Of a stretch of 64,000 nt of DNA, positions 1 to 12,138 are shown one piece after another (position 1 is the first letter of the stretch; every line of letters begins with the position of its first letter). Position numbers and translations under genes: made by a program. The notes under the pieces were generated by a model. The model searched no databases. It was not told the DNA's origin and worked only from the letters and a program-made list of their open reading frames with translations. Source of the stretch: Macrostomum hystrix. Taxonomy: Eukaryota; Platyhelminthes; Macrostomidae. Where the stretch lies: the NCBI GenBank assembly GCA_950097015.1, contig CATNEN010000001.1, positions 403,501 to 467,500 of the forward strand. Direction: 5' to 3'.

Positions 1-139
1 AACCTTTCAAATGTCTATTCTTGTACTATTGCAGACATTATCCAACAGATAGTAAAATTATGGAAATTCCTATAAAAAGGCCTGTTGAAAAAAGTTTTAA
101 CAATATAGTTTTTATGCACATATCTTGCACAGATTGTTG

Positions 140-277
140 TTTTTTATTGCCGGAGGCAATGGCATATCGTTTGGTGATACTATATCCACAACAAGTGAGG
201 AGGCCATTCGGCCAATTTCACTTCTGACTCCAAAGCCCAGAGAAGTCAGGCACATGCTCACACAAGGCATTACATTA
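140..277 (-). mobile_element. Decayed fragment of tRNA-derived SINE (family 1)
   Basis: This stretch resembles the 3' half of the SINE that is better preserved at 6483-6828. The shared order on the + strand is a GGAGGCAATGGCA-like block, a GGTGATACTAT-like block, GAGGAGGCCATT, then CTGACTC and GCTCACAC. It has many substitutions and lacks the tRNA-like head and the AAT tail, so it is an old copy. From 278 to the mariner at 550 I see only AT-rich sequence. Confidence 0.45.
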
Positions 278-549
278 GAAGTATAAAACTTGGCTAACTT
301 CAAAAATGATAATTAATTACATTAATTACATTTTTTTGTTAAGCCAAAATGTCAAGGTCATGATTTGAGCAAAAGGCTTTAGCTTTATTTTCTAAATATT
401 TTGGCAAAAGAGTCAAAGTCAAGAATCAAAATAGGAAATATTGCACATGCATAATGCTTATTTTGGTAGCAATTTACATTCATATTAAATCTACACTACA
501 ACTATTATTTTCAGTTTATGAATATAAATATGCAGGAAAACAAATACTA

Positions 550-1843
550 TGAGGGTTGTGTCATAAATTCACTGACAAACTTACATAGCGTCAGTTTCTT
601 TTGTACTTTAAGGGGCAGAATTTTTTTATACAGACTAAGGCACCATCGATCTTATTGTCTATGGAAAATCTTCCCTCTGGCTTTTGAGACAAGGCAGAAA
701 TCGAGTGGCATTCAAACCACCCTTTTAGCCAGTATGGAGAAAAGTGAAGCTACCAAGCGCAGTCTTTGTGGAAGCAGCAGAAGAAGCAGGCTGATATTTA
801 CCGTGAGCTGCTGCAAATCTATAGCAAGGATGCACCTTCGAAACAAACTGTGTCAAAGTGGGTGGAGCACTTTGATGACTGCTGGGAGACAGTTGAGGAT
901 GCTCCCTGCCCAGGTACACCACGGTCATCCACTTCCAGTGACAACATCCAGCATGTGCAACATGCCCTGGAGGATAATTGTGGAGCAACCCTGAGGCAGT
1001 TAAAGGACTTGTTGGAGATACCGATGAAGAGCATTCATTGCATCATCTACGACCAACTGCATATGACACGAGTTGTTGCATGATGGGTCCCTAAACTGCT
1101 GACTCCTGTCCAACTGCAAAAGAGGGTCCAGATGTGCTGCTACCTACTCAATGGCTATCAAATGAGCCCGACTTTCTTGGCCGCCTGGTGACTGACCAGT
1201 GACATGGTTTCACTTCTATGAACCAGAAACAAAACAGCAGAGCAGCGTCTGGAAGGCTACTCACAAACCCCCACCGGTCAAGGCGGTGCAGTCAGCAGGT
1301 AAGCGCATGGCCACCATGTTCTGGAACAGAGAAGGCATCTTGCTGATCGAGTGGCTACCTGAAGGCAGAACCATCAATGCCCAGTACTACTGTGAAGAAT
1401 TGGAATGGCTACATGAGAAGATCAAGAGTGAGCGCCGGGGAAGGATCACTAGGGGCATTGTGCTGCAGCAGGACAACACCAGGCCGCATACCTGCAATGC
1501 AACTATGGATGTCATCAGGAGACTAGGCTTCGAGTTGCTGCTTCACCCTGCCTATTCTTCTGACCTGGCCCCCAGTGACTACTGGTTGTTCTCTAAAATG
1601 AAAGAGCCTCTTCGTGGCCATCGCTATGGAAGCCTTTCTGCACTCAGTACAGCCATCAGCCAGTGGGTACGAGGGACCCCCACCAAATTCTTCGCCCAGG
1701 GCATCAGCAAGCTGCCAGAGATGGCACAAATGTGTGCAGCTTGGGGGTGACTATGTTGAGAAGTGCAATGTTGAGAATTAGATATTATTTGTTTTGTTTC
1801 TTTGATATCTCTAGTTGTCAGGGAATTTATGACACAACCCTAG
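550..1843 (+). mobile_element. mariner-type DNA transposon, about 1.29 kb, inactive copy
   Basis: The ends are inverted repeats of about 28 bp. Both carry the block AGGGTTGTGTCATAAATTC, upright just inside 550 and inverted just before 1843. The element is flanked by TA on both sides (548-549 and 1844-1845), the usual target duplication of Tc1/mariner elements. Its 1.29-kb length is typical of mariner. The inside encodes a broken transposase (734-1750). Only the last base or two of the termini differ between the ends. Confidence 0.88.
734..1750 (+). pseudogene. mariner transposase, disrupted
   Basis: Mariner transposases cut and paste their own element with a DDD catalytic triad. A helix-turn-helix DNA-binding part is readable at about 766-1080 in one frame (motif SKQTVSKWVEHF). 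The catalytic C-terminal part is readable at 1199-1750 in another frame, with LQQDNTRPHT and YSSDLAPSDYW. The second and third catalytic Asp are 34 residues apart, which is the DD34D spacing of true mariners. The copy is dead: it has a frameshift between the likely ATG at 734 and the HTH, an in-frame TGA at 1081-1083 where the family has an Arg codon, and another shift with a stop around the first catalytic Asp (about 1190-1203). I identified it from the family motifs. No activity is expected from this copy. Confidence 0.88.
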
Positions 1844-1955
1844 TATTTAAAAAAATGACAAACCAACATGACAAACCTAGGTCCCAACTGTCCTTAGTTC
1901 TATCATTAGTAGGACTGAGTCTTACTATTCTACTATATATATATATGTAGTATTG

Positions 1956-2373
1956 GGCTATGGTGGAGTTCCGTTCGTTATATTATTTTGCAATTCAAAA
2001 TGACTGCGGACAGGTTAAACAAGTTTTACGACCAACGCAGCAACATTTAAACAACACGAGGACACTCAGAAAAGTTCATCAGAGGTTCATCAGTTCCTTA
2101 TCTGTTCATCAAGTTGGATAGGCCCTAATAGTGAGACACCCAATACATGAAGTTGCCAAATGCATTGACTGGGTATAGACTCAAATGACTCAAATAGTTG
2201 GTGAGGCAACTTGAGCAACTTGAGCCGATAAGGTCTTGACTTGAGCCAACAGTCAATTTTAGACCATAGACATACATATGCCACGTCATGCCAAATCGTC
2301 CGTCGCATTACTGGGCTTTTGGCACCATTTTGAAATTGAAAAATAATATAACGAACGGAACTCCACCATAGCC
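1956..2373. mobile_element. 418-bp MITE with about 48-bp inverted ends and 9-bp target duplication
   Basis: The left end GGCTATGGTGGAGTTCCG and the next 30 bases return as the reverse complement at the right end, with about two mismatches. The flanks repeat the same nine bases, GTAGTATTG (1947-1955 and 2374-2382). A 9-bp duplication with long inverted ends points to Mutator-like transposons. There is no transposase, so it would be non-autonomous. The flanks are TA-rich microsatellite. The superfamily assignment rests on TSD length alone. Confidence 0.8.
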
Positions 2374-2382
2374 GTAGTATTG

Positions 2383-3755
2383 TTGTGTATATATATATAT
2401 ATATATTGTTGAACATAAGTGAGATAAATGTTATCAGTTAATGAGAAACTGAGCAACAAAGTTTTATAATATTTGTGTACTTTATTAGCAGATTAACAAA
2501 ACTTTTATAAAAATTATTTAAAGTTTAGACTTATGTACATGGTAGTTAGTTCAGCTCAAGTTGCTGGTATTTTTCTAATGCCTGTATGAAAGGTCCTAGC
2601 TCTCTTGCTTTTTATTTTTTTAGCTAGGCTTGAATACCAGACAAGAATATTAAAAAATGCACATGTATGGTAATATTAATAGTATAAAAAGAGATTTTTT
2701 AAGTATATACTTGATTGAATAAAACATTATAACTAACTACCTGTTAACAACGAAAAGATCCACCAATCCAGATAAAGAACTGGTAAGATAAAATAGATTG
2801 ATACAAAAAATTCAACAGCACAATATTTCGTAATATTCAATATGATAGTCATACTCAATATTCCCTAGGCTTAGGCTTTAAGCTTCAGCTGTATGTACAA
2901 GCAGGTTATGTTGTGTAATGAATTTGTTTTATAATATAACTAATATCTGAGTAGATGTTTTGGACATAAACAATTTTTTGCTAACAGTATAAATTATCAA
3001 TAAGTATTACTTATACCATTAGAAACCATCGACCATTCTCAGCAAAAAGCAAATCCTGCGATATAATCATCACGTCTTAAAATAGTTGAATTTGCTGCAT
3101 ACTCGTAGCTAATATACGCAAATCTTAACAAAGTAATCCTTTCCTGCTGAGTATCCTTAATCTAATTACTTAATTTTACAAGTATTAGCATCTAAAAATT
3201 TATTTTAGCATTCAAAAATGTCTCTTTATTATACTTTGTCTTCAAGAGGTCTGTCGCTTAAGAAAATTTCCTTCATTTAACTTAACTTTTCCCTCTAAAT
3301 TTTAACTAAAATAAGACTGCCTGCATGCCTTTTTGCGCGAAATTATACTACACGGTAAGTTTTTTTTGCTAGAAAATATGTTTTCACAGTATTTAAGAAC
3401 TTCGGGTTTTTAGTTAGCAACAAACATAAATTTACCTGTTGATCGTAAGCAACAGCTATTACAAAGTAATTTTGCACAACAGCAAAAGCAAGACTTAGCA
3501 GATGAAAAAAATTCTTACCATATGATCCAAGTGATGAATATCTAACTATTGCGTATTGTGCTTACTAGGTTTAAAAAACTAAAGACATTTCTTAACTTTA
3601 AGAACCAAATGATTTGAACTTATGTTTAGTCTCACATATGTGTATTGATTGCTTTCATCAAATATATATATAAGGATTGTATCAAATACCAAAAAAACGG
3701 CAAAGTCTAACGATTCTAACGACCATGCAGGCTATACAGGTGAATTCAGAGGGTC
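2383..3755. other. AT-rich intergenic DNA, 5' flank of the EF-hand-like gene
   Basis: I see no coding region, repeat array or recognisable element here. The sequence is AT-rich with short (TA)n runs at 2386-2406 and 3663-3672. The promoter and 5' untranslated part of the gene that starts at 3756 should lie in the right-hand part. No clear TATA box stands out. Confidence 0.4.
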
Positions 3756-6700
3756 ATGGCTCAACAGCTACAAGAAATTGAGCTGCAGATCCGACAGCTG
3801 TGCGAATCTCGACGCGTTCGCGTTGAAAACTTCTTCATTGACTTCGATAAGCTCCGATCAGGATTTGTGACATGTGAGTAATTTAGCCGATTGTGTGGAA
3901 AAAATTTAAACATTTTGCTTGTTTAAAATAAGAATGTTCTATGTACCTGTTTTACTCGTAGTAGCCTATAGAGTGTACATGAAAACTTATTGGATATAAT
4001 TTCTCGAATTCTAAAAAAAATAGGCAATCAGTTTCTGCGGACTATTTGGATGAATCTCGGTGTAAAGCTGACCGAAGACCAAGAGGCCGCACTACTGCAG
4101 AAATACCGCGCAAATGATGGCCGGTTCAACTACCGCAGATTCTGCGACTCCGTTGACGCCGGACGAGCTTTCCGTCCTGACGACCTGACTGTACATCCGG
4201 CTGCGCAAGTTTCCAACGCACCCGAACTACTTGGAACTCGGCGAACTGTACGACCGTTGTCGCCACAGAGCGAGGACAAAGTTCTGTCCGTGCTGGAACA
4301 CCTGGCCAGGCATTACCGCCTGGCTGGCTATTCATTGAGGGCCGCTTTCAAAGAATTCGATCGACACAATATCGGTTGCATCACTGAGTCGCAGTTCTAC
4401 CGAGCTCTGCCGGTGCCAAAGGAATTCGGCGAAGCCGAAGTAGCCCTGCTTGCCCGGAGGTACGCAGACCCTGAGCGAGCCGGACTGGTGAGCTACCTCA
4501 ACTTGCAGGCCGATCTAGACGCTATTTCGAGAGGCGGCGTTGCCGGGTCGCCCGGACAGACGGTAACAACCTCGTCGGGCAAGTTTGCGGAGGCTTTCGG
4601 CACTACAGGCTCAAGCAATGGGCAGGTAACGTCAACGCGAAATTTGAAAATATTATATTGTTTCTTATTTGAAGTACAGTTTGTTTTAATATAGGACTAG
4701 CTATGTGTACCCCCTCAAATAAAAAAGTACAGGAATTATATTTTATTATCATAATTTCATTGCTCAGTCATTGTCAGTTGCCGATCCGTCGATTGAGATG
4801 ATTCTACAACGCCTGAGAATCGCCGTTCACAAGCACGGCATTCGGCTGCTGGACTTTCTGCGCGATCACGACAAACTTCGACACGATCTGGTCACGGAGA
4901 ATCAGTTCGTCAAGTCTCTGATGCTGGCCATTGGTAAGCAGGCCCAGCTAACTCTACCAGAGTGCCACGCACTGGCTCATTTCTTTGCCGCCAAGGACGG
5001 CAGTGGTCGAGTTCGCTATCGCGACTTCGCGCTAGCCATGGACTCGCCGTTCAACGTGCAGCATCTGGAGAAGCAGCCAACGGCTACTGTGGAGGTTCCT
5101 GCGCAGGGCTCTCTTGCTAGAACCTTGCCTCGCTTGAGTGCCGCGGAGGAGGCAGATCTGGCTGATACCCTGGAGGACATTCGACGGCAAGTGCTGGAGA
5201 GGCGTCTGATGGTCTACCAGTACTTCAAGGACTACGACCGGGTGAGTGCACTTTTAGGCGTCAAGGAAAGAATGAGATGAATTGACTCAGTAGGAACACT
5301 CTGTTGGGTTTTCTCTTTGTGGAAGATAAAAAATCGTGACAAGAATGAAAGAATGCTTGAAATGACGTCTGTTCAAACTAAACTCTGTGTCTGGGCTTGT
5401 TCTAGTGCGCATCATGCTGTAAAAATTGTGAAATTTAGGCGCATCTCTATCATCAACACGGTTAGAAAATTGGCTAACAATTGCCACGACAGAATCTTCT
5501 TTAGTATCCGAATCCTGATTACTGCCAGCGAAGCAACAGCCCGCTAGGAACACCTGCAAAGACAATTTTGCAAGTAGAAAATTATTTCTGCATCAATCAG
5601 TCCAATCTTGTAGCAATTATATACAGTTTTCACAAATAAGAAAAAAATGGATGGCTTGAGAACAGTGAGGCGTGAGAAGAGAAAATCTTTCTTTGACCAA
5701 ATTCTCTCTATATCTGCCTCTGAGTGTCTCTCTACATCGACCCCTGAGTATCTTTGTCTACCTGTGAGTGTCTTTGTCTACCTCTGAGTGTCTCTATCTA
5801 CCTCTGAGTGTCTCTATCTACCACTGAGTGTCTCAATCTACCTCTCAGTGTCTCCATCTACCTCTGAGTGTCTCTAACTACCTTTCGTGTTTCAAGATTA
5901 ACTAAGACAGTGAATAGACTGACACAATAAGCCAAGTCGTTTGATCCTTTGGCTCACCTGTCTTTTCACTCAGGCTTCATTCGAAATTACAAGGCTGCGA
6001 TTAACTAGAAAGATGGATAGATAGAGACAGAGCTGAGGATTTTACTTCAAGCGAAACAGCGAAAGTGACACTGCAGCGGGCAGCAATCAGCAGTTTTTTT
6101 CTGCCAAGAGCTCTTCTGGCTCAAGTTCCTGAGCACACTAATTAAAAGGCATCGCGAGAAAGCCTGGCAATTTGGCCTTTTTTGCCAAATCGATCTTAGG
6201 TCAAGGGAAGATTTTACCTTAAGGACATTTCCAATTCTTGTACAGCTTTTTTTTCCTAAAACGCTAAGACGACGTCATCAAACGCCAGATCCGGGCGGAA
6301 CAGACGGAAAATTTGCCGGCAATTTTCTTTGCTGCACGCAAAATTCGCTCCTTTTTTCAGTTTGCCTTGTTTCGCAAAATTTCGAACATCAGATGTGGAA
6401 GATCGTGGCAAGATGAAGAAGATTAATTGAACATCATTAGGATTTATGTAGAAGGATTTATTAATAGATGAGGAAGACATGGTATAATAATAATGATAAT
6501 AATTGCAGGAGGGCTGCGGGCAATGGCACACCATTTTGCGATAGTAGACACGCAGCCAGCGAGGAGGCAATTCTGCCCATTTCGCTGACTCCTGAGCACA
6601 CACTCACACACGTGTGTACATCTGCCCTGACTTTCTTATCGTCAGGCAGTGTACACTTTCACTGTGCCTTGGAGGTTGGCCCTCAAGGGCGTAAATTTCA

Positions 6701-9700
6701 TGACAAGCCCCCAAAGCCTTCTCTCAGCAACTGCGCTCCAAATGAATGTGACCTCGCCATGGAATCGAGCTTAGGGACCTTGGAGGCAAACGCGTTAGAC
6801 TACTCTGCCACTCACCCCTCCACCCGAAGATCATTGTAAGACCGGAAAGATCATAAGAAGATGGGAAAATAATGTGATACCTTTGACGACATGAGAAGTT
6901 AAAAGAAAGCATAAATATGGAATATCACATCACGATTTATCCCAGAGCACGGCCTACACCAGGGTGATGACGCCGCAGCAGTTCGCTCGCTCACTGCACT
7001 TTCTAACTCTAGACGTCAGCCCCGAGAAGCTGAAGCTGCTAGCCAAGAAGTTCGCCGACCAGGCCACCGGGGACGTCAACTATCCGGCCTTCGCAGAGGC
7101 GGTGGACTCGGACTTCTGTCAGCAGCGAGTGTCACGTCAGGTTGATCTCGAAACACGGGCCGCCCAGGCTGAGACCAGGGACTGGCAGGCCATTGTTGAA
7201 AGGCCGGTTGTCACCGTGGGTGATTGCGTCACCTACGATGAGCTCATGGTCCGCATCAGATCCTTAGTGTTGAGCACCAGGGCCAGGGTGAGTTTCTTAA
7301 GGTGGTTCAAAATTAGCTTGGGAGATTGGGATATGGGACATTGGGATATGGGAGATTGGGATATGGGACATTGGGATATGGGACATTGGGATATGGGACA
7401 TTGGGATATGGGACATTGGGATATGGGACATTGGGATATGGGACATTGGGATATGGGACATTGGGATATGGGACATTGGGATATGGGACATTGGGATATG
7501 GGACATTGGGATATGGGACATTGGGATATGGGACATTGGGATATGGGACATTGGGATATGGGACATTGGGATATGGGACATTGGGATATGGGACATTGGG
7601 ATATGGGACATTGGGATATGGGACATTGGGATATGGGACATTGGGATATGGGACATTGGGATATGGGACATTGGGATATGAGACATTGGGATATGGGACA
7701 TTGGGATTTACAGATGGGAGATTCAGAAACGGGGGATTTATGAATCGGGGATTTAGAGATCGGGGATTCAGAAATCGGAAAGTGGCAGAAGAGGAAGTTT
7801 AGAAAAAATGTCGAACTTAAAAATCACGTGAAGCGTTGAATCGTCGTCAATAACAGGTGAAGGATTTCTTCGTTGACTACGACACCCTGCGCAGCGGCTT
7901 GATGACCCGGTCGCAGTTCCAGCGCTGCCTGTCTCAGCTGGGGCTCAGCAAACTGGGCTGGCACGATTTGAGCAGTCGGCAGTTGGACCTGCTCTGCAGT
8001 CACTATGCCGACTCGAGGGACGCGGAGAAAGTTCGCTGGATGGACTTTGTGGCGGATGTGGATAGCGGTGAGTTCAGATCGGGTAGGGATCAACTCAACA
8101 CATGGAATGGGGAAGAGAAGCAAGGGGAACATGATTGAGGGAAGTTGAAGATGAAGAAGAGGGAGACGGGGAAAAGGGAGATGGGGAAATGAGGATAGGA
8201 AATGGAAGATAGGGAAATTAGAGATGGGGAAATAAGAGATGGGGAAATGGGAGATGGGGAAATCGGAGATGGGGAAATGGGAGACGGGGAAATGGGAGAT
8301 AAAAATGGGAAGGTGTAGATGAAGGGAATGTAATTAGATAATAAGAGACAGTCCAAAAGGCATCACACAAATGTCGCATTTTCCAGTGTTCACCAAAACC
8401 GGCCTGGAGAAGGACCCATTCGCAGCCGTGCCACCGCAGGAGCTGTTCGTGGCTCCCAAGCCAGGCACAGTGAACTGGGAGGCGGCCGCGACGCCGCAGC
8501 ACCGCAGCTGCTACGACCAGGCGCTGGAGCGTCTGGCTCTGAAGGTCGCCCAGCGTCGAATGCTAGTCAGGCCGACTTTCCGCGACTTTGACAAGCACCG
8601 TCGGGGCACAATGTCCCGAAACCAGTTCCGCCAGGCCATGACGATGCTGGGCCTGCACTGCGAAGCCGAGGAACTCGACGCTATTGAAGCTCGATTCACA
8701 GTGGACGAGGGTTTCAACTACGCGGCATTCCTGGAAGATCTGGAGCCGGAGAAGCCGGTGGAGTTCATGTACGGCAAGCGGCTGCAGGAGCTCCGCCTGG
8801 TACAGTCGCGGGGCCGCCTGCCCGACCTGAGAACCGCCACCGACGCCGACCAGGTTCTCTGGCGGATTCGAACCAAGGCGGTGCGCGAGCGAATCCGGGT
8901 GCACGAATTCCTGCGAGACTTCGACAAACTGCGCAGCGGCCGAATCTCCAAGGTCACTTTCCGACGGGCCCTCAGCGGCAGCGGCCTGCAGTTGACCGAG
9001 TCTGAGTTCAGCCATCTGGAGGATCTGTAAGCTCGCAAATAAGTTTTTCGATACATGTAGGCTCAGTTGTGGCCCGATCATTATTCTGCCCAGATACACA
9101 AAGGCAATGCACATAAATATGGCGCTCTGACCTATTCCAATATATCTGCTGTCTCATCTCTCCCGTGTCTCATCTCTCCCGTGTCTCATCTCTCCTGTGT
9201 CTTATCTCTCCCGTGTCTTATCTCTCCCGTGCCTCATCTCTCCCATGTCTCATCTCTCCTGTGTCTTATCTATTCCGTATCTCATCTCTCCCGTGTCTCG
9301 TCTCTCCCGTGTCTCATCTCTCCCGTGCTTCATCTCTCCTGTGTCTTATCTCTTCCGTGTCTCATCTCTCCCGTGTCTTATCTCTCCCGTGTCTCATCTC
9401 TCCCGTATCTCATCTCTCCCGTGTCTCATCTCTCCCGTATCTCATCTCTCCCGTGTCTCATCTCTCCCGTGTTTCATCTCTCCCATGTCTCATCTCTCCC
9501 ATGTCTCATCTCTCCTGTGTCTTATCTATTCCGTATCTCATCTCTCCCGTGTCTCGTCTCTCCCGTGTCTCATCTCTCCCGTGCTTCATCTCTCCTGTGT
9601 CTCATCTCTCCCATGTCTCATCTCTCCCGTATCTCATCTCTCCCGTGTCTCATCTCTCCCGTATCTCATCTCTCCCGTATCTCATCTCTTCCGTGTCTCA

Positions 9701-11915
9701 TCTCTCCCGTGTCTCATCTCTCCCGTGTTTCATCTCTCCCATGTCTCATCTCTCCCATGTCTCATCTCTCCTGTGTCTTATCTATTCCGTATCTCATCTC
9801 TCCCGTGTCTCGTCTCTCCCGTGTCTCATCTCTCCCGTGCTTCATCTCTCCTGTGTCTTATCTCTTCCGTGTCTCATCTCTCCCGTGTCTTATCTCTCCC
9901 GTGTCTCATCTCTCCCGTATCTCATCTCTCCCGTGTCTCATCTCTCCCGTATCTCATCTCTTCCGTGTCTCATCTCTCCCGTGTCTCATCTCTCCCATGT
10001 CTCATCTCTCCTGTGTCTTATCTATTCCGTATCTCATCTCTCCCGTGTCTCATCTCTCCCGTATCTCATCTCTTCCGTGTCTCATCTCTCCCGTGTCTCA
10101 TCTCTCCCGTGTTTCATCTCTCCCATGTCTCATCTCTCCCATGTCTCATCTCTCCTGTGTCTTATCTATTCCGTATCTCATCTCTCCCGTGTCTCGTCTC
10201 TCCCGTGTCTCATCTCTCCCGTGCCTCATCTCTCCTGTTTCTTATCTCTCCCGTATCTCATCTCTCCCGTGTCTCATCTCTCCCGTATCTCATCTCTTCC
10301 GTGTCTCATCTCTCCCGTGTCTCATCTCTCCCGTGTTTCATCTCTCCCATGTCTCATCTCTCCCATGTCTCATCTCTCCTGTGTCTTATCTATTCCGTAT
10401 CTCATCTCTCCCGTGTCTCGTCTCTCCCGTGTCTCATCTCTTCCGTGTCTCATCTCTCCCGTATCTCATCTCTCCTGTGTCTTATCTCTCCCGTGTCTCA
10501 TCTCTCCCGTGTCTCATCTCTCCTGTGTCTTATCTCTCCCGTGTCTCATCTCTCCCGTGTCTTATCTCTCCTGTGTCTTATCTCTCCTGTGTCTTATCTC
10601 TCCCGTGTCTCATCTCTTCCGTGTCTCGTCTCTCCCGTGTCTCATCTCTTCCGTGTCTCGTCTCTCCCGTGTCTCATCTCTTCCGTGTCTCATCTCTCCC
10701 GTGTCTCATGTCTCTCGTGTCTTATCACTGCCGCGTCTCATCTGTCTGCCTCATCTCGCCTCAGTCAATCCTATCAGTGAGTTTATTTAGGCACATTTGT
10801 GAGCTCATGCGGCAGGGAAGTGAGCATGCACTGATGATAGACCTATTGTCAAACGCGGCACTCGCAAAGCCCGTCGCACGAATTCACACCGCAGCTACCA
10901 GTCGCCCAAGGATCCGAACGCGGTCGAATGGATGCGATTCGTTGACGATGTCGAAGCCGCCTTCACCCAGAAGCACATGGAGAAAACTCCACTAGCCCAG
11001 CCTGAGCAGTTTGTGCCGGAGCCTGAGAGCTGCATCAACTACCTACCCGCGGATGCTGAGCAGGCTGTTAACAAACTGCTGCTGCTCATCGCTCAGCAGG
11101 TGAGGGGAAGAATATTATTGTAGGGATTTGAAGATGATGGGTCGTCAGAAAGTCGGATACGAAGATATGGGATTTGAGGACGTGGGATAAGGGATTTGAG
11201 GATGTGGGATTTGAGGATGTGGGATTTGAGGATGTGGGATTTGAGGACGTGGGATTTGAGAATGCGGGATTCGAGGATATTGGATTTGAGGACGTGGGAT
11301 TTGAGGATTTGGGATTTGTGGATATAGGATTCGAGGATACGGGATTTGTGGATATAGGATTCGAGGATATGGGATTTGAGGATGTTGGGATTTGAGGATG
11401 TTGGGATTTGAGGATGTGGGATTCGAGGATATGGGTTTTGAGGACGTGGGATTTGAGGATTTGGGATTTGAGGATGTGGGATTTGAGGAAATGGGATTAG
11501 AATACGTGGGATTTGAGAGCTTATTTTTCGAATTATTTGGGATTTAAGGAATTTGGCATTTGGGAATGATTAGAAGGAGGATTTGAGCTGAGAAAGATAA
11601 GATTCATCATACGCTTGTCAAAAGCATTAGCGGGGCCATCAACATCATCCCCCAAAACCGCAGGTCCGAGAGAGGCGCACCCAGATGCTGCCGTTCTTCG
11701 AGAGCTACGACAAAGTGCACCACGGCACAATTTCGCAGAATCAGTTCAGGCGAGTGCTCACAGATCTGGGCATTGTGAGCAGTTTCTCAGAGGAGGAATG
11801 GGCACTGCTTTATCGCAAGTTCAAACAGACGGTTGGCACTAGAGAGGACGTCAATTATTTTTTCTTTGTCGACGTTGTCTACACAATGGCAGGCTTCGAT
11901 ATTAGGAAGCCGTGA
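3756..11915 (+). CDS. Large protein with eight EF-hand-like motifs, eight coding exons
   Basis: Coding exons, from splice sites and phase: 3756-3873, 4024-4625, 4768-5241, 6946-7287, 7857-8067, 8387-9026, 10841-11099, 11664-11915. They total 2,898 nt with no in-frame stop, giving 965 aa. The protein repeats a helix, a motif such as DFDKLRSGFVT with NQF soon after, and about 50-90 residues further on a NYxxF motif. Clear motifs include DFDKLRSG, EFDRHNIG, DHDKLRHD, DYDTLRSG, DFDKHRRG (twice similar) and SYDKVHHG. The loops are about two residues longer than a canonical EF-hand and end in Gln instead of Glu, so many may not bind calcium. From memory, similar proteins occur in ciliates, oomycetes and ciliated animals, so a ciliary role is possible; I cannot name it. 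The exon 7 acceptor (GATGATAG at 10840) has a weak pyrimidine tract and is the least certain junction. There is no signal peptide or membrane segment. Confidence 0.8.
5697..5885. repeat. 20-bp minisatellite in intron 3 of the EF-hand-like gene
   Basis: About nine imperfect copies of CTCTGAGTGTCTCTATCTAC. The intron (5242-6945) otherwise holds ordinary unique sequence at 5242-5696 and 5886-6482 in which I see no exon, and a SINE at 6483-6828. Confidence 0.85.
6483..6828 (-). mobile_element. tRNA-derived SINE, family 1, nearly full length
   Basis: Read on the minus strand, it starts with a tRNA-like head containing A-box-like GTGGCAGAGTAGTCTAACG and B-box-like AGCTCGATTCC, the internal RNA polymerase III promoter of such SINEs. 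A body of about 240 bp follows, with the markers GAGAGAAGGCTT, GGGCAGATGTACACAC and CTCAGGAGTCAGCGAAATGG. The tail is a run of AAT/ATT triplets (6483-6507 on the + strand). It is the best copy of a family seen five more times in this window. It lies in intron 3 of the EF-hand-like gene, antisense to it. Confidence 0.82.
7319..7710. repeat. 15-bp minisatellite, nearly perfect, G-quadruplex prone, in intron 4
   Basis: About 26 copies of TTGGGATATGGGACA with almost no variation, so the expansion is recent. Each unit carries two GGG runs spaced by 4 and 5 bases on the coding strand. The array starts about 30 bases after the splice donor at 7288. The long open frames through it (for example GHWDMGHWDM) come from the 15-bp period and are not a gene. 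Confidence 0.95.
8155..8310. repeat. 15-bp GGAGATGGGGAAATG-type repeat in intron 5
   Basis: About ten degenerate units fill most of the 319-bp intron 8068-8386. The period equals that of the neighbouring arrays in introns 4 and 7, and the units are all G-rich on the coding strand. Confidence 0.75.
9150..10745. repeat. 16-bp minisatellite, about 100 copies, filling intron 6
   Basis: The unit is TCTCATCTCTCCCGTG with recurring variants. Blocks of variants come back at spacings that are multiples of 16 (for example a GTTTCATC variant at 9471, 9727, 10111 and 10335), so higher-order duplication has occurred. Because 16 is not a multiple of 3, all three forward frames read the same 16-residue repeat and stay open for over 500 codons. 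I reject these frames as genes. Confidence 0.95.
11165..11530. repeat. 15-bp minisatellite in intron 7
   Basis: About 24 copies of GGATTTGAGGATGTG with substitutions. They start about 60 bases after the donor at 11100. Confidence 0.9.
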
Positions 11916-12132
11916 TGATTGATTTCTTAGAAAACCTCGTTTATTTCTTAGAAACGTACGAACGAACAGTTGGTTGGCTGTGCGATTTCTGATAAATTTG
12001 AATTATGTTTTTCTTCTTCCTTAAACGACTTTTTTTGGCAAAGAATTTCCGGCTTTTTGTGTTAATTAACTTGTAGCCTAACTTGTAAACGATGAGTACA
12101 AATTTGAATTGAAATCTAATTGACATGGAACC

Positions 12133-12138
12133 AATAAA
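12133..12138 (+). terminator. Candidate poly(A) signal of the EF-hand-like gene
   Basis: AATAAA lies 218 bases after the stop codon, overlapped by a second AATAAA-like run. It is the first such hexamer downstream. The rest of 11916-12300 is AT-rich, with no other feature seen. Confidence 0.5.

Noticed and set aside
7297..7802. Repeat frames such as MSHIPMSHIP and GYGTLGYGTL
   Set aside because: 15-bp array inside an intron; frames are open on both strands by composition.
9067..10995. Three overlapping forward frames of 527-642 codons
   Set aside because: All three read the same 16-residue repeat because the DNA period is 16 bp. The region is intron 6 of the EF-hand-like gene.
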